A DNA stretch of 64,000 bases, from NCBI GenBank assembly GCA_041690255.1, contig JAWLHU010000008.1, positions 248,001 through 312,000 of the forward strand. The letters run 5' to 3'. The stretch is from JAWLHU01 sp041690255 (GTDB lineage: Bacteria > Bacillota > Sulfobacillia > Symbiobacteriales > Symbiobacteriaceae). The notes beneath the pieces were generated by a model. It ran no database searches, was not told the origin of the DNA, and was given only the letters and a program-made list of their open reading frames with translations. Shown here piece by piece: positions 9,145 to 16,650 of this stretch. The position numbers and the translations under genes were made by a program. Within the stretch, counting starts at the first letter, position 1. Each line of letters begins with the position of its first letter.

Positions 9145-9177
9145 AGAACCCCCTGGCGACGACCGCCGGGGGGTTCT
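9145..9177 (+). terminator. Intrinsic terminator after the LuxR gene
   Basis: AGAACCCCCTGGCG pairs with CGCCGGGGGGTTCT across a short GACGAC loop, followed by GTTCAC. It sits 9 bp after the stop codon and between convergent genes, so it may serve both. Confidence 0.65.
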
Positions 9178-9179
9178 GT

Positions 9180-9983
9180 TCACGCTTTAACCACTGCCAT
9201 GGTGGTGTAGACAACCCGGAAGCCCATTCGCTCCAGGTTGCGTTGGGAGGGGGAGCCCGGGCCGGTCTCGACCATCATGAGATCACAGCCGGCTTCCGCC
9301 GCGTGCAGGAGCCGAGTCTGAAGGAGGGCCGTCTGTGCGCCGCGTCCGCGGTAGGCCGGGCGTATACTGGTCGTGGAGAGGTAGGCCAGGCCGCTCCGAA
9401 TGGCCATGGCACCGCCGCCGATCACCTCATCGCCAAGGCGTGCCAGGTAACAGGTCACGGCGGGTACATAGGCCATCGGTTCAGAAATATAGGTATCCTC
9501 GAGGCTGATCTCATCCCGGCCGGCAAAGCCGCGGGTGACCGTCTCCATCCAGAGGCGGCGCTCGTTTGACGTCGCTGCCGCAACGCTGACACTCGATACC
9601 ACCTCACGCACGAAGTCGTCGGCGGTGACCGGCCGGACCAGCATGTTCCGGAAGTGGTCAATCCGGTAGCCCCGCTGCCCGACCAGATCGAGGAGCGTCC
9701 TGTCTGCGAGCGGGCAGAGTTCCAGCTTGGGTCGCATTCCCCGCTCCAGGAAGAACGCTTCCACCGCATCCAGCTCGTCAGCCGTTACCGGCTCCTGCAT
9801 ACCCAGGCCCCCAGCCTTGGAGATGGGTGAGGTGGCGCCGACAAAGACAGCGTTACCCCCGGCGATTGGCATCACGTCTGAGCTGCCGGGGCGGAGCTTC
9901 GCCTGCGCCCGAGCATACTCCAGAGCAGCGGTTGCCTTGTGCAGTTCGAGCCGGCGGGCCAGGGCGGTATCGGCAAAGAGCAT
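9180..9983 (-). CDS. GNAT-family N-acetyltransferase
   Basis: 267 residues. The C-terminal GNAT domain (~130-265) shows the acetyl-CoA loop PAYRGRGAQTALLQ (motif A, R/Q-x-x-G-x-G/A) followed by QRNLERMGFRVVYTTM at the end of the fold. The N-terminal ~120 residues resemble the split GNAT region of two-domain members. The acceptor cannot be predicted. Transcribed alone on the minus strand. Start at 9983 (ATGCTCTTTGCC), preceded by AGGAGGAGGA. Confidence 0.85.
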   Translation of the reverse strand: MLFADTALARRLELHKATAALEYARAQAKLRPGSSDVMPIAGGNAVFVGATSPISKAGGLGMQEPVTADELDAVEAFFLERGMRPKLELCPLADRTLLDLVGQRGYRIDHFRNMLVRPVTADDFVREVVSSVSVAAATSNERRLWMETVTRGFAGRDEISLEDTYISEPMAYVPAVTCYLARLGDEVIGGGAMAIRSGLAYLSTTSIRPAYRGRGAQTALLQTRLLHAAEAGCDLMMVETGPGSPSQRNLERMGFRVVYTTMAVVKA

Positions 9984-10165
9984 AGCGAGTTCGTCCTCCT
10001 CCTATCTGTACCGCTTGCTATGACGTTCAGATCGATCAAAAAGTTCCGTCGAAGGGGCGCTCCGAAAAAACTTGATGACTAGTGAAGGGATGGCTGGTTG
10101 GGGGGCGTCTGACCCAGTGTAGCGATCAACTTTGGCGAATCCACGCAAAGGAAGTGCGAACTCAT

Positions 10166-10810
10166 ATGGATACCAAGAACCTCTTTGAGAAGGGAACGAT
10201 TTGGGGGCTCCTGCTGGTGGCCGGTGGTGCCCTGCTCCTCCTGCAGACCCTGGGCATCTTTCACGGCGCCGGGACCCTGACGGTTGGCCTCGGCTTCCTC
10301 CTGGGCGGTGCGGCTTTTACCGCCGTCTACGTCCGCAACCGCAACAGTTGGTGGGCGCTCTTCCCGGCCTTCGGCATGGGCTTCATCGGCCTCGCCATCA
10401 TCGGCGACCTCGTCCTGCCCCGCCTTGATCTGGGCGGCCTCGTCTTCCTCGGCGGCCTCGGCCTGGTCTTCGCTCTGATCTACGCCGGCAACCGGCAGCA
10501 CTTCTGGCCGATCATCCCCGCGGGCAGCCTCTTCACCCTGGCCCTGATCTCCGGTGTGAATGACCTTCTCCCCTTCCGGTTCGATGATGGCTGGATCTTC
10601 TTCACCGGCCTGGCTCTCACCTTCGGCTTCGTCTGGTACGAGTCCCGGCAGCGGGCCCAGTGGGCGCTCGTGGTGGCCCTCATTCTGGGCGGCCTGGCCT
10701 TCCTGACGATCGCCGGCTCCCTGATCCGTTACCTCTTCCCGGTCGCCCTGGTCCTGGTGGGCGTTTACATGCTGACCCGGCCGCAGCGCAACTCCGGCGG
10801 CCCGCAATAA
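10166..10810 (+). CDS. Polytopic membrane protein, LiaI/DUF5668-like
   Basis: 214 residues from the ATG at 10166 (AAAGGAAG 11 bp upstream). The protein is almost entirely hydrophobic, with about seven to eight predicted membrane helices (GLLLVAGGALLLLQTLGIF; GLGFLLGGAAFTAVYV; ALVVALILGGLAFLTI) and Arg/Asn-rich loops. It is 16 bp upstream of a LiaF-like gene and probably cotranscribed. The family is not certain. Paired membrane plus toastrack proteins often take part in cell-envelope stress responses, which is inference here. Confidence 0.7.
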   Translation: MDTKNLFEKGTIWGLLLVAGGALLLLQTLGIFHGAGTLTVGLGFLLGGAAFTAVYVRNRNSWWALFPAFGMGFIGLAIIGDLVLPRLDLGGLVFLGGLGLVFALIYAGNRQHFWPIIPAGSLFTLALISGVNDLLPFRFDDGWIFFTGLALTFGFVWYESRQRAQWALVVALILGGLAFLTIAGSLIRYLFPVALVLVGVYMLTRPQRNSGGPQ

Positions 10811-10826
10811 GGAGGATCATTCCGTT

Positions 10827-11771
10827 ATGCAACCCGATATGCAGACCCCCATGCAGCCTCCGGTCCCGCCCGCTCCGCCTCGCCGGCGGTCTGTCGTCGG
10901 CCCCGTGATCCTGATCATCCTCGGTCTGGCCTTCCTGGCGCAGAACCTGGGTCTCTTTGATTGGAACATCTGGGGTGTTCTCTGGCGCCTCTGGCCCGTC
11001 TGGCTGATCGCGGTCGGCCTGGATCTCCTGATCGGCCGGCGAACCAACTGGGGCTCCTGGGTCGTCGTTGGCCTGGTCCTCATCGTGATCGGTGGTGCAC
11101 TCTGGTTTGACTTCCCGACTATGGGCGGAGCCTTCGCAACAGGTGAGCCGGTCACGATCAGCGAGCCGGCTCGCGACCTGAAGCAGGCCGATATCACCAT
11201 CGACTCCTCGATCGCCCGCCTGGAAGTAACCGCCGGGAAGTCCGACCTCATGGTTGAGGGGCTCGTGACCCCGCTGCGGAACGAGCGGATCCAGAAGGAC
11301 GCCCGCAACAGTGGTGATACCTTCGTCTTCACCCTGAAGAGTCATACCGACAGCCTCATGCCGGTCAACCTGCAGGGGAACGCTCCGACCTGGGATCTGC
11401 AGCTCTCCGATCAGGTGCCCATGCGGCTCAGCGTCGATACCGGTGTGGGCGAGACCAATCTGGACCTGACCGGTCTTCAGTTGACCTCGCTGAAGGTGAA
11501 TGCCGGTGTGGGCGAAACCGATATCACCCTGCCCGCTACCGGCCAGTTCAAGGTCGAGATCGATGCCGGCGTCGGTGAGGTGATGGTTCGCATCCCGAAG
11601 GGGATGGCCGCCCGCATTCGGGCCGACCAGGGCATCGGTCAGGTCCGGGTCCGCGGCGACTTCGATCGCAGTGGTAACGAGTACCTCTCCCCCGGTTACA
11701 GCGGGGCGGCGAATCGGGTCGAGATCGAGATCGATGGCGGTGTCGGCGAGATCCATATAGAAGAGATCTAG
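10827..11771 (+). CDS. LiaF-like membrane protein with toastrack beta domain
   Basis: 314 residues. A Pro-rich N-terminus is followed by three or four membrane helices (VVGPVILIILGLAFLAQ; WPVWLIAVGLDLLIG; WVVVGLVLIVIGGALWF), the DUF5668-like region. The C-terminal ~200 residues form a repetitive beta domain with recurring GVGE motifs (DTGVGETNLDL, NAGVGETDITL, DAGVGEVMVRI, DGGVGEIHIEE), the toastrack/DUF4097-LiaF_C type. LiaF-type proteins inhibit envelope-stress two-component systems, but no LiaRS pair is nearby. The GAGGATC ribosome site lies in the short gap after the previous gene. Confidence 0.82.
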   Translation: MQPDMQTPMQPPVPPAPPRRRSVVGPVILIILGLAFLAQNLGLFDWNIWGVLWRLWPVWLIAVGLDLLIGRRTNWGSWVVVGLVLIVIGGALWFDFPTMGGAFATGEPVTISEPARDLKQADITIDSSIARLEVTAGKSDLMVEGLVTPLRNERIQKDARNSGDTFVFTLKSHTDSLMPVNLQGNAPTWDLQLSDQVPMRLSVDTGVGETNLDLTGLQLTSLKVNAGVGETDITLPATGQFKVEIDAGVGEVMVRIPKGMAARIRADQGIGQVRVRGDFDRSGNEYLSPGYSGAANRVEIEIDGGVGEIHIEEI

Positions 11772-11784
11772 TCTGGACGCACCA

Positions 11785-11816
11785 GGGCGGCCCCGCCAGT
11801 GATGGCTGGGCCGCCC
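11785..11816 (+). terminator. Possible terminator after the LiaF-like gene
   Basis: GGGCGGCCC (11785-11793) pairs with GGGCCGCCC (11808-11816) across a 14-base loop. There is no T-tract directly after it, so termination may be weak or factor dependent. Confidence 0.4.
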
Positions 11817-11897
11817 GGCGGTCGCCTTCTCTGGAATTCGCCCTCTTGCTGACCGGGAAAATATCATTCGAATTGCAACTACACGGCTTCGGAATGC

Positions 11898-11927
11898 TTG
11901 ACAGCATCACAAAGGGCATGCTATTCT
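11898..11927 (+). promoter_or_regulatory. Sigma-A promoter of the leader-peptide transcript
   Basis: TTGACA (11898-11903), 18-bp spacer, TATTCT (11922-11927). It is the only clear promoter before the leader peptide at 11971 and the CD3324-type gene at 12123. Confidence 0.75.
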
Positions 11928-11970
11928 TGGGAAGAGCTTTGGCGAAAATACCATTCAAGGAGGTGTCGGG

Positions 11971-12039
11971 ATGTTGATCTTCACTAACCTAGGCCTGAAC
12001 AACAACATCTATCGGCACGCCCTCCTTCGGTTCGCCTGA
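11971..12039 (+). CDS. 22-residue leader peptide with three consecutive Asn codons
   Basis: Short ORF reading MLIFTNLGLNNNIYRHALLRF then Ala and stop. It has a near-ideal ribosome site (AAGGAGGTGTCGGG before the ATG), a sigma-A promoter 44 bp upstream, and a terminator that begins 21 bp after its stop. Codons 10-12 are AAC AAC AAC. Its last codons form one strand of a possible antiterminator (see 12019-12093). No cleavable signal or secretion motif is seen, so a regulatory leader is more likely than a secreted peptide. Too short for homology to help. Confidence 0.6.
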   Translation: MLIFTNLGLNNNIYRHALLRFA

Positions 12040-12093
12040 GTTTTACCTCATTGCCAGGCCAACCGCAGGGCGCTGCCCTGCGGTTTTTGTTTT
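12019..12093 (+). promoter_or_regulatory. Candidate attenuator: terminator with overlapping antiterminator
   Basis: The terminator is a perfect 11-bp stem, AACCGCAGGGC (12061-12071) with GCCCTGCGGTT (12075-12085), followed by TTTGTTTT. An alternative partner lies inside the leader ORF: GCCCT (12019-12023) and CGGTT (12028-12032) can pair with AGGGC (12067-12071) and AACCG (12061-12065). A ribosome that finishes the leader ORF would cover this strand and let the terminator form. One stalled at the Asn codons would leave it free. The downstream gene has no own promoter in the 13-bp gap to its ribosome site. Confidence 0.55.
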
Positions 12094-12122
12094 GCTTCGC
12101 AAGACAAAGGAGGTCTGGCCCT

Positions 12123-12410
12123 GTGGCTCGCTATAAGAACGCCTCAGAGATTCTTCCGCCGTTTCTGCTCACCCTCGTGCAGCGCTATGCAGCAGGTGAG
12201 CAACTCTATATCCCCCGCCCGGATGACCGGCTACCCTGGGGCGCCCGCAGCGGGGCAAGGGCTGACCTGGCCCGGCGCAACGAAGCGATTCGTCAGCGCT
12301 GGCATGAGGGAGCACCGATCGACCAACTCATGCAGGAGTTCCATCTTGGCTACGATTCCATCCGGAAGATCGTCCATGGAAAGAACGGTTCCACCCGTTC
12401 AGGGGGCTGA
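12123..12410 (+). CDS. CD3324-family small DNA-binding-like protein
   Basis: 95 residues from GTG at 12123, with AAAGGAGGT 7 bp upstream. It has the hallmarks of the CD3324 / Mor-activator-like family of Bacillota: ASEILPPFLLTLVQRYAAGE, then YIPRPD, and a C-terminal helix-turn-helix-like stretch (IDQLMQEFHLGYDSIRKIVH). The biochemical role of the family is not established; nucleic-acid binding is inferred from the C-terminal helices. It follows a leader peptide and terminator that may attenuate its expression. Confidence 0.75.
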   Translation: MARYKNASEILPPFLLTLVQRYAAGEQLYIPRPDDRLPWGARSGARADLARRNEAIRQRWHEGAPIDQLMQEFHLGYDSIRKIVHGKNGSTRSGG

Positions 12411-12439
12411 TCGCTACTCCACTCCGCTGCTAAGATGAA

Positions 12440-12587
12440 GGTGCGGTTGGCCAACCCGCAAATACTCCAAAGGTAAGGGGGTGATGCCCGTGGTCAAGTC
12501 CACGGACGTCATCTCCGACGAGCGCTAGCTCAACGGGGATGACCACACCAGAAAGGCAGGCGGATAACGCCTGCCTTTTCTTGTTTC
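12440..12587 (+). promoter_or_regulatory. Structured leader with four hairpins before the PIG-L gene
   Basis: Consecutive hairpins: GCGGTTGG/CCAACCCGC (12442-12458); CCGTGG-TCAAGT-CCACGG (12489-12506); a long imperfect stem from GTCATCTCC to GGGGATGAC with inner GAGC/GCTC (12508-12542); and a terminator AAGGCAGGCG/CGCCTGCCTT followed by TTTCTTG (12553-12587). A 14-codon ORF at 12484 overlaps hairpins 2 and 3. I do not recognise a known riboswitch class. It could regulate the PIG-L gene or simply terminate the upstream unit. Confidence 0.45.
12484..12528 (+). CDS. 14-residue putative leader peptide
   Basis: ATG at 12484 reads MPVVKSTDVISDER and stops at 12528. It is preceded by GGTAAGGGGGTG, a plausible ribosome site. 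It overlaps two hairpins and lies before a terminator, in the same layout as the leader at 11971. Evidence for translation is only the ribosome site and position. Confidence 0.35.
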   Translation: MPVVKSTDVISDER

Positions 12588-12602
12588 TTCACAGACTAAT
12601 CC

Positions 12603-14093
12603 GTGAAGGGGGCTCGGAACGCCTTGAGTAAGCGAAAGTGGATCCTCCTGAGCCTCGTGATTGCCTGGTGCCTGTGGGCTTGGGGTTGGTTCTTCCCGCC
12701 GCGCCCCCAAGTTGGTCCGTTGGCCACGGCGGCTGTTGACCTGTTCGATTCGGTCCTGATCGTGGCGCCTCACAGTGACGATGAAGGCCTGGCCAGCGCC
12801 GGGCTGATTCAGCAGGTCATAGCCTCCGGGGGTGAGGTTCGGGTCGTTCTGGTTACAGGCGGCGAGGCTTTTACGATATCGGCTCAGCGATACTACGGGC
12901 GGTTGAAGCTCGGGCCGCACGATATGCTGGCCTATGGTGAGACCAGGTTACGAGAGAGCCGCAACGCCCTTCATACGCTAGGGGTCCCGCAGGAACAACT
13001 CACCTTCCTGGGCTACCCGGACAAGGAAACTGCCCGACTCTGGTTCACCTGCTGGCAGGAGGGGAGTCCTTGCCGGGGTACGAACACGTTGGTGGACCAG
13101 GTCGCCTATGACGAGGCCCGCACCACCGGATCCCCCTTCTCCGGTGAAGCACTGCTCCGAGAGCTTCGGTCCATCCTGACAGAGACCCGCCCGTCGATGG
13201 TGGTGTATCCGCATCCGAACGATGCCCATCAGGATCACTGGGCTGTCTCGAACTTCGTCGTCGCCGCACTGGAGGACCTCCGTCGCGCTGAGGAGGACTG
13301 GGTCTCCCCCCGTGAGTGGCTCTATGTGGTCCATCGCGGGAATTGGCCCTCCCCGAAAGGCTATCGGCCCTTCGATGTGTTGCTGCCACCTGAGAAACTG
13401 GCCCGGGAGGCCATGACTACCTGGCACGAGCTGCCGCTGACGCCGGAGCAAGTTGAGCGTAAGGCCGAGGCTATTAACGAGTACCGTACACAGACCAGTA
13501 TCATGAGGCGGTACATGCACAGCTTTATCCGCACGAATGAACTCTACGGCATCATGGAGCGAGTGGAGCTTTGGCCCGTGCCGAACTGGGAGCCTCTCAC
13601 CCTCGATACCGACAACGCCAGTACCCTCGAGACCGGTGCCCCTCCCTGGTCCGGCTCCGCCTGGCAGTTGGTGATTGCTGATCCCGAGGGGGACACTGTG
13701 GCACGGGAGGTCCAACGGCGGGCCGACCTCGTACGTGTCTGGGCCGCTAACAACGGCGAGAAGCTGACCCTGGCGATCCGGACCTCGACACCGGCAACGG
13801 TCCCGGTTCAGTTTCAAGTCCGCGGCCGCAGCCGAGCAGCAGACGGGGCCTGGGAGAACGCCTTCGCCGTAGTGGTATACCCCGGAGGTAGGTACAAGGT
13901 TCTGCATGAGCCCGAGAGTGGCGGCTTGCAGGACAATGTGGTCGCAGAGTCCGCCGGTAACTGGGTGAGACTGGAGCTCCCGCTGAGTGCTCTGCAGAAC
14001 CCGGTCTCCACTATGATCAACGTGGAGACCCGACTGGAGAACACCTTGATCGATCGGACGGCCTGGCGCCTGATTTCCCTGGACGGGAGATGA
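12603..14093 (+). CDS. PIG-L family (GlcNAc-PI/LmbE-like) deacetylase, membrane anchored
   Basis: 496 residues from GTG 12603; a TTG at 12624 (LSKRKWILL) with GAAGGGGGC upstream is an equally good start. One N-terminal membrane helix (WILLSLVIAWCLWAWGWFF) is followed by the PIG-L domain with zinc motif PHSDDE (APHSDDEGLASAGL, ~residue 58) and the distal HPNDAHQDH motif near residue 200. The last ~150 residues form a beta-rich domain of unknown type. PIG-L enzymes remove N-acetyl groups from GlcNAc-containing substrates using zinc; an extracytoplasmic glycan substrate is inferred from the anchor. It overlaps the next gene by 4 bp (ATGA). Confidence 0.85.
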   Translation: MKGARNALSKRKWILLSLVIAWCLWAWGWFFPPRPQVGPLATAAVDLFDSVLIVAPHSDDEGLASAGLIQQVIASGGEVRVVLVTGGEAFTISAQRYYGRLKLGPHDMLAYGETRLRESRNALHTLGVPQEQLTFLGYPDKETARLWFTCWQEGSPCRGTNTLVDQVAYDEARTTGSPFSGEALLRELRSILTETRPSMVVYPHPNDAHQDHWAVSNFVVAALEDLRRAEEDWVSPREWLYVVHRGNWPSPKGYRPFDVLLPPEKLAREAMTTWHELPLTPEQVERKAEAINEYRTQTSIMRRYMHSFIRTNELYGIMERVELWPVPNWEPLTLDTDNASTLETGAPPWSGSAWQLVIADPEGDTVAREVQRRADLVRVWAANNGEKLTLAIRTSTPATVPVQFQVRGRSRAADGAWENAFAVVVYPGGRYKVLHEPESGGLQDNVVAESAGNWVRLELPLSALQNPVSTMINVETRLENTLIDRTAWRLISLDGR

Positions 14094-14737
14094 CAGCCCT
14101 GGAGTATACCTTTCGGAATGCGGCCCCTGGAGACATGGAGGGAGTCGCGCGTCTCTTTATGCAGGCCTTTCCCGAGTCGCTTCGGCACTACTTTCGCCAG
14201 CAGCCCGCCCCGTCCGTTGTGGCGGAGCCCTTTCGACTCTGCCTGGCGGCTGAACCACAGGGCTTCTTCGTGGCAGAAGCCCCAAACGGCGAGATTGCAG
14301 GGTACCTCTTTGCGCCAACCCGGACCAGCCGAATCGCCCGGACTGCCCTGAGTCGGGGCTTTCTCCTGCGTTGGTTTTGGCGTTGGATCTCGGGGCAATA
14401 CGGCATTGGCCTGGTTCCGGTGAAGGGTCTGATCACGAATAAGCTGGACTTCCTGGCGAGCGCCCGGGCACCGAAGGTGCAGGCCGAGGCGCGCATTCTC
14501 TCCCTCGCCGTTCATCCGGCCCACCAGGGTAAGGGCCTTGCCTCCCATCTGTGCCGGCGGGGGCTGGAGCGCTTTGATCGACTGGGGGCCACGCCGGTTC
14601 GCCTGGAGGTCCGGCCTGAGAACGCATCGGCCATGGCGCTTTACACCAAGCTTGGGTTCCAGCCTGTCGGTTCCACCCAGGACGGGCAAGGCGAATGGCG
14701 GATCATGCTGCGTCACTCTCCTATGCAACGACTGTAA
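14090..14737 (+). CDS. GNAT-family N-acetyltransferase
   Basis: 215 residues. The GNAT core is clear: SLAVHPAHQGKGLASHLCRR (motif A, Q-G-K-G-L-A) and LEVRPENASAMALYTKLGFQ (motif B). The N-terminal part (MTALEYTFRNAAPGDMEGVARLF) is typical. The start ATG overlaps the stop of the PIG-L gene by 4 bp, so the two are translationally coupled. A deacetylase plus acetyltransferase pair suggests tailoring of the same amino-sugar or amine substrate, which is inference. Confidence 0.88.
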   Translation: MTALEYTFRNAAPGDMEGVARLFMQAFPESLRHYFRQQPAPSVVAEPFRLCLAAEPQGFFVAEAPNGEIAGYLFAPTRTSRIARTALSRGFLLRWFWRWISGQYGIGLVPVKGLITNKLDFLASARAPKVQAEARILSLAVHPAHQGKGLASHLCRRGLERFDRLGATPVRLEVRPENASAMALYTKLGFQPVGSTQDGQGEWRIMLRHSPMQRL

Positions 14738-14796
14738 CGGCAGCCCTACAGTCGCATACGCTAAGAGCACATAGTCCGAACATTTAGTTAAACATC

Positions 14797-14825
14797 TTGG
14801 CTTTCCCGCCATTTCCTAGTATTAT
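14797..14825 (+). promoter_or_regulatory. Sigma-A-type promoter
   Basis: TTGGCT (14797-14802), 17-bp spacer, TATTAT (14820-14825), 35 bp before the small zinc-ribbon gene at 14861. Confidence 0.6.
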
Positions 14826-14860
14826 ACCAGTACAGGGTTGCTGATCTGGGGGCGAGAGCG

Positions 14861-15037
14861 ATGGCGAGACGGTCGGTTCCCTTGATTGCCGAGGAGAGCG
14901 TAATCTGCCCGGATTGCATGCTCCCCTTCAAGCGGCTCATAGGTTCACGGCGAATGCTCTGCCGGGACTGTGCCGGGAGTGCCCCTGCTTCAGAGGGGGA
15001 TAGCCGCCCTGAATCAAAACCGAGGGCGGGACATTGA
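14861..15037 (+). CDS. Small zinc-ribbon-like protein
   Basis: 58 residues, ATG at 14861 after CTGGGGGCGAGAGCG. Two Cys pairs, CPDC and CRDC, are 17 residues apart (ICPDCMLPFKRLIGSRRMLC and then RDC), a compact zinc ribbon. The C-terminal ~20 residues are polar and probably disordered. It has its own promoter and is directly followed by a terminator, so it is monocistronic and separate from spoVAC. Function unknown. Confidence 0.6.
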   Translation: MARRSVPLIAEESVICPDCMLPFKRLIGSRRMLCRDCAGSAPASEGDSRPESKPRAGH

Positions 15038-15073
15038 CGAACCTCATGCCCGGGAAGGCGTGAGGTTCGTTTT
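15037..15073 (+). terminator. Intrinsic terminator between the zinc-ribbon gene and spoVAC
   Basis: ACGAACCTCATGCC (15037-15050) pairs with GGCGTGAGGTTCGT (15057-15070), followed by TTTTCC. The stem overlaps the last base of the upstream stop codon. Confidence 0.85.
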
Positions 15074-15143
15074 CCGTGTTGGCGGCGCTCGCATATACGC
15101 TCAACAGCGTGCAGAGACTACTGGTCCGGAGGTGTCTCTTCGC

Positions 15144-15617
15144 GTGAAGATCAAACAGGGAACCTCGCAGCAGTCTCAACAGGCGCTATACAAGCAGATG
15201 GTGACCAAGGCGGAGCCGAAGCCGCCTCGCCTGCGCAACGCCATAGCAGCCTTTCTCACCGGTGGCCTTGTGTGCCTGACCGGCGAGGGGATCACCGATT
15301 TCTGGGAGGCGACAATGGGCATAACACACAAGCAAGCGGGCGATCCGACCGTCGCGACCCTGGTCTTCCTCGGGGCGCTTCTTACGGGGCTGGGCTTCTT
15401 TGACAAGATGGCGCGCTTTGCGGGTGCAGGGCTGGCCGTTCCTGTCACAGGCTTTGCGAACGCCATGACAGCGAGTGCCCTGGAGTTCAAGCGGGAAGGC
15501 CTGGTCTTCGGCATTGGCGGGCGCATGTTTCAACTGGCCGGCGCAGTGATCGTATACGGGGTGACCACAGCCTTCTTCGTTGGTCTGTTGGCCTCCCTGT
15601 TGAAGATGTTTCGCTAG
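15144..15617 (+). CDS. spoVAC: Stage V sporulation protein AC (dipicolinate channel subunit)
   Basis: 157 residues from GTG 15144 (CCGGAGGTG, 10 bp spacing), close to the usual ~150. Membrane helices are visible at AIAAFLTGGLVCLTGEGI, VFLGALLTGLGFFDKMARFAG, GLAVPVTGFANAMTASALEF and LAGAVIVYGVTTAFFVGLLASL. SpoVAC is an inner spore membrane channel protein for calcium-dipicolinate uptake during sporulation and release during germination. First gene of spoVAC-D-E. No clear sigma-G promoter could be read in the 70 bp between the preceding terminator and the ribosome site. Confidence 0.95.
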   Translation: MKIKQGTSQQSQQALYKQMVTKAEPKPPRLRNAIAAFLTGGLVCLTGEGITDFWEATMGITHKQAGDPTVATLVFLGALLTGLGFFDKMARFAGAGLAVPVTGFANAMTASALEFKREGLVFGIGGRMFQLAGAVIVYGVTTAFFVGLLASLLKMFR

Positions 15618-15628
15618 GAGGGGCAGCC

Positions 15629-16645
15629 GTGGCAAAGAAGCGGCTTGGCATGCAGACCGTGCAACTCGAACAGCCGCCTGTGATCATAGGGGCGGGGTCG
15701 GCGGCAGGCCCCATGGAGGCTGAAGGTCCCCTGGGTCTGGATTTCGACCAGACGTACCCGGACCTGACCATCGGCCAGCAGTCGTTTGAGAAGGCCGAGC
15801 GACAGATGATGATCGATGCCTGCAATCTGGCTCTGAAGAAGGCGAACCTGACCCAGAAGCCCCCACAGATTGACTACTTTCTGGCTGGCGATCTGCTGAA
15901 CCAGATCATTACCTCCAGCTTCAGTGGTCTTCAACTGGCGGTACCGTTCCTGGGGCTCTACGGGGCCTGTTCGACCTTCTGCGAGGGAATCTCGATCGGT
16001 TCGATGTTGATCGACGGCGGCTTTGCCGATAAGGTCCTCTGCGCCGCCTCCAGCCACAACGCGGCAGCCGAGCGGCAGTATCGGTATCCGACCGAGTACG
16101 GTAGTCAGCGGAGGCCCTATGCCCAGTGGACAGTGACCGGGGCTGGTGCCCTGGTCCTGGCGAGCAGCGGACAGGGACCGCGCGTGACCCATGTAACGAC
16201 TGGCAAGGTCGTCGACATGGGAATCAAGGACCCGTTTGATCAGGGCGCTGCCATGGCTCCGGCGGCGGTCGATACGATCGTCACCCACCTGAAGGACACC
16301 GGCCGAAAGGTGGATTACTACGATCTGATTGTGACCGGGGACCTGGCCCGGTTCGGCCACGAGATGGCCATCCGGATGGCCGGCCAGCAGAACGTGGTCC
16401 TGGATGAGCGGTACAAGGATTGCGGCATGCTGGTCTTCGACCCCGAGCGGCAAGATGTCCACTCCGGTGGGAGCGGCTGCGGTTGTTCAGCCATCGTGAC
16501 CGCAGGCCACCTCTTGAAGCAGATGGCGCAGGGCAAGGTGAAGAAGCTCCTGCTGGTGGCGACCGGCGCTCTGCTCTCGCCCACCACCTTTCAACAGGGT
16601 GACAATATCCCGGCAATCGCGCACGCCGTAGCATTGGAGGCATAG
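15629..16645 (+). CDS. spoVAD: Stage V sporulation protein AD
   Basis: 338 residues, the normal length. Thiolase-like fold with family signatures: GPMEAEGPLGLDFD near the start, YGACSTFCEGISIGSML, ASSHNAAAERQYRYPTEYG, and DVHSGGSGCGCSAIVTAGHL. SpoVAD binds dipicolinate on the outer face of the spore inner membrane and is not a catalytic thiolase. GTG start with TAGGAGGGGC upstream, 11 bp after spoVAC. Identification is secure. Confidence 0.97.
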   Translation: MAKKRLGMQTVQLEQPPVIIGAGSAAGPMEAEGPLGLDFDQTYPDLTIGQQSFEKAERQMMIDACNLALKKANLTQKPPQIDYFLAGDLLNQIITSSFSGLQLAVPFLGLYGACSTFCEGISIGSMLIDGGFADKVLCAASSHNAAAERQYRYPTEYGSQRRPYAQWTVTGAGALVLASSGQGPRVTHVTTGKVVDMGIKDPFDQGAAMAPAAVDTIVTHLKDTGRKVDYYDLIVTGDLARFGHEMAIRMAGQQNVVLDERYKDCGMLVFDPERQDVHSGGSGCGCSAIVTAGHLLKQMAQGKVKKLLLVATGALLSPTTFQQGDNIPAIAHAVALEA

Positions 16646-16650
16646 TCCGC

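Noticed and set aside
15074..15143. Sigma-G promoter for the spoVA operon
   Set aside because: GCATA at about 15092 could be a -35, but no convincing -10 follows at the right distance.
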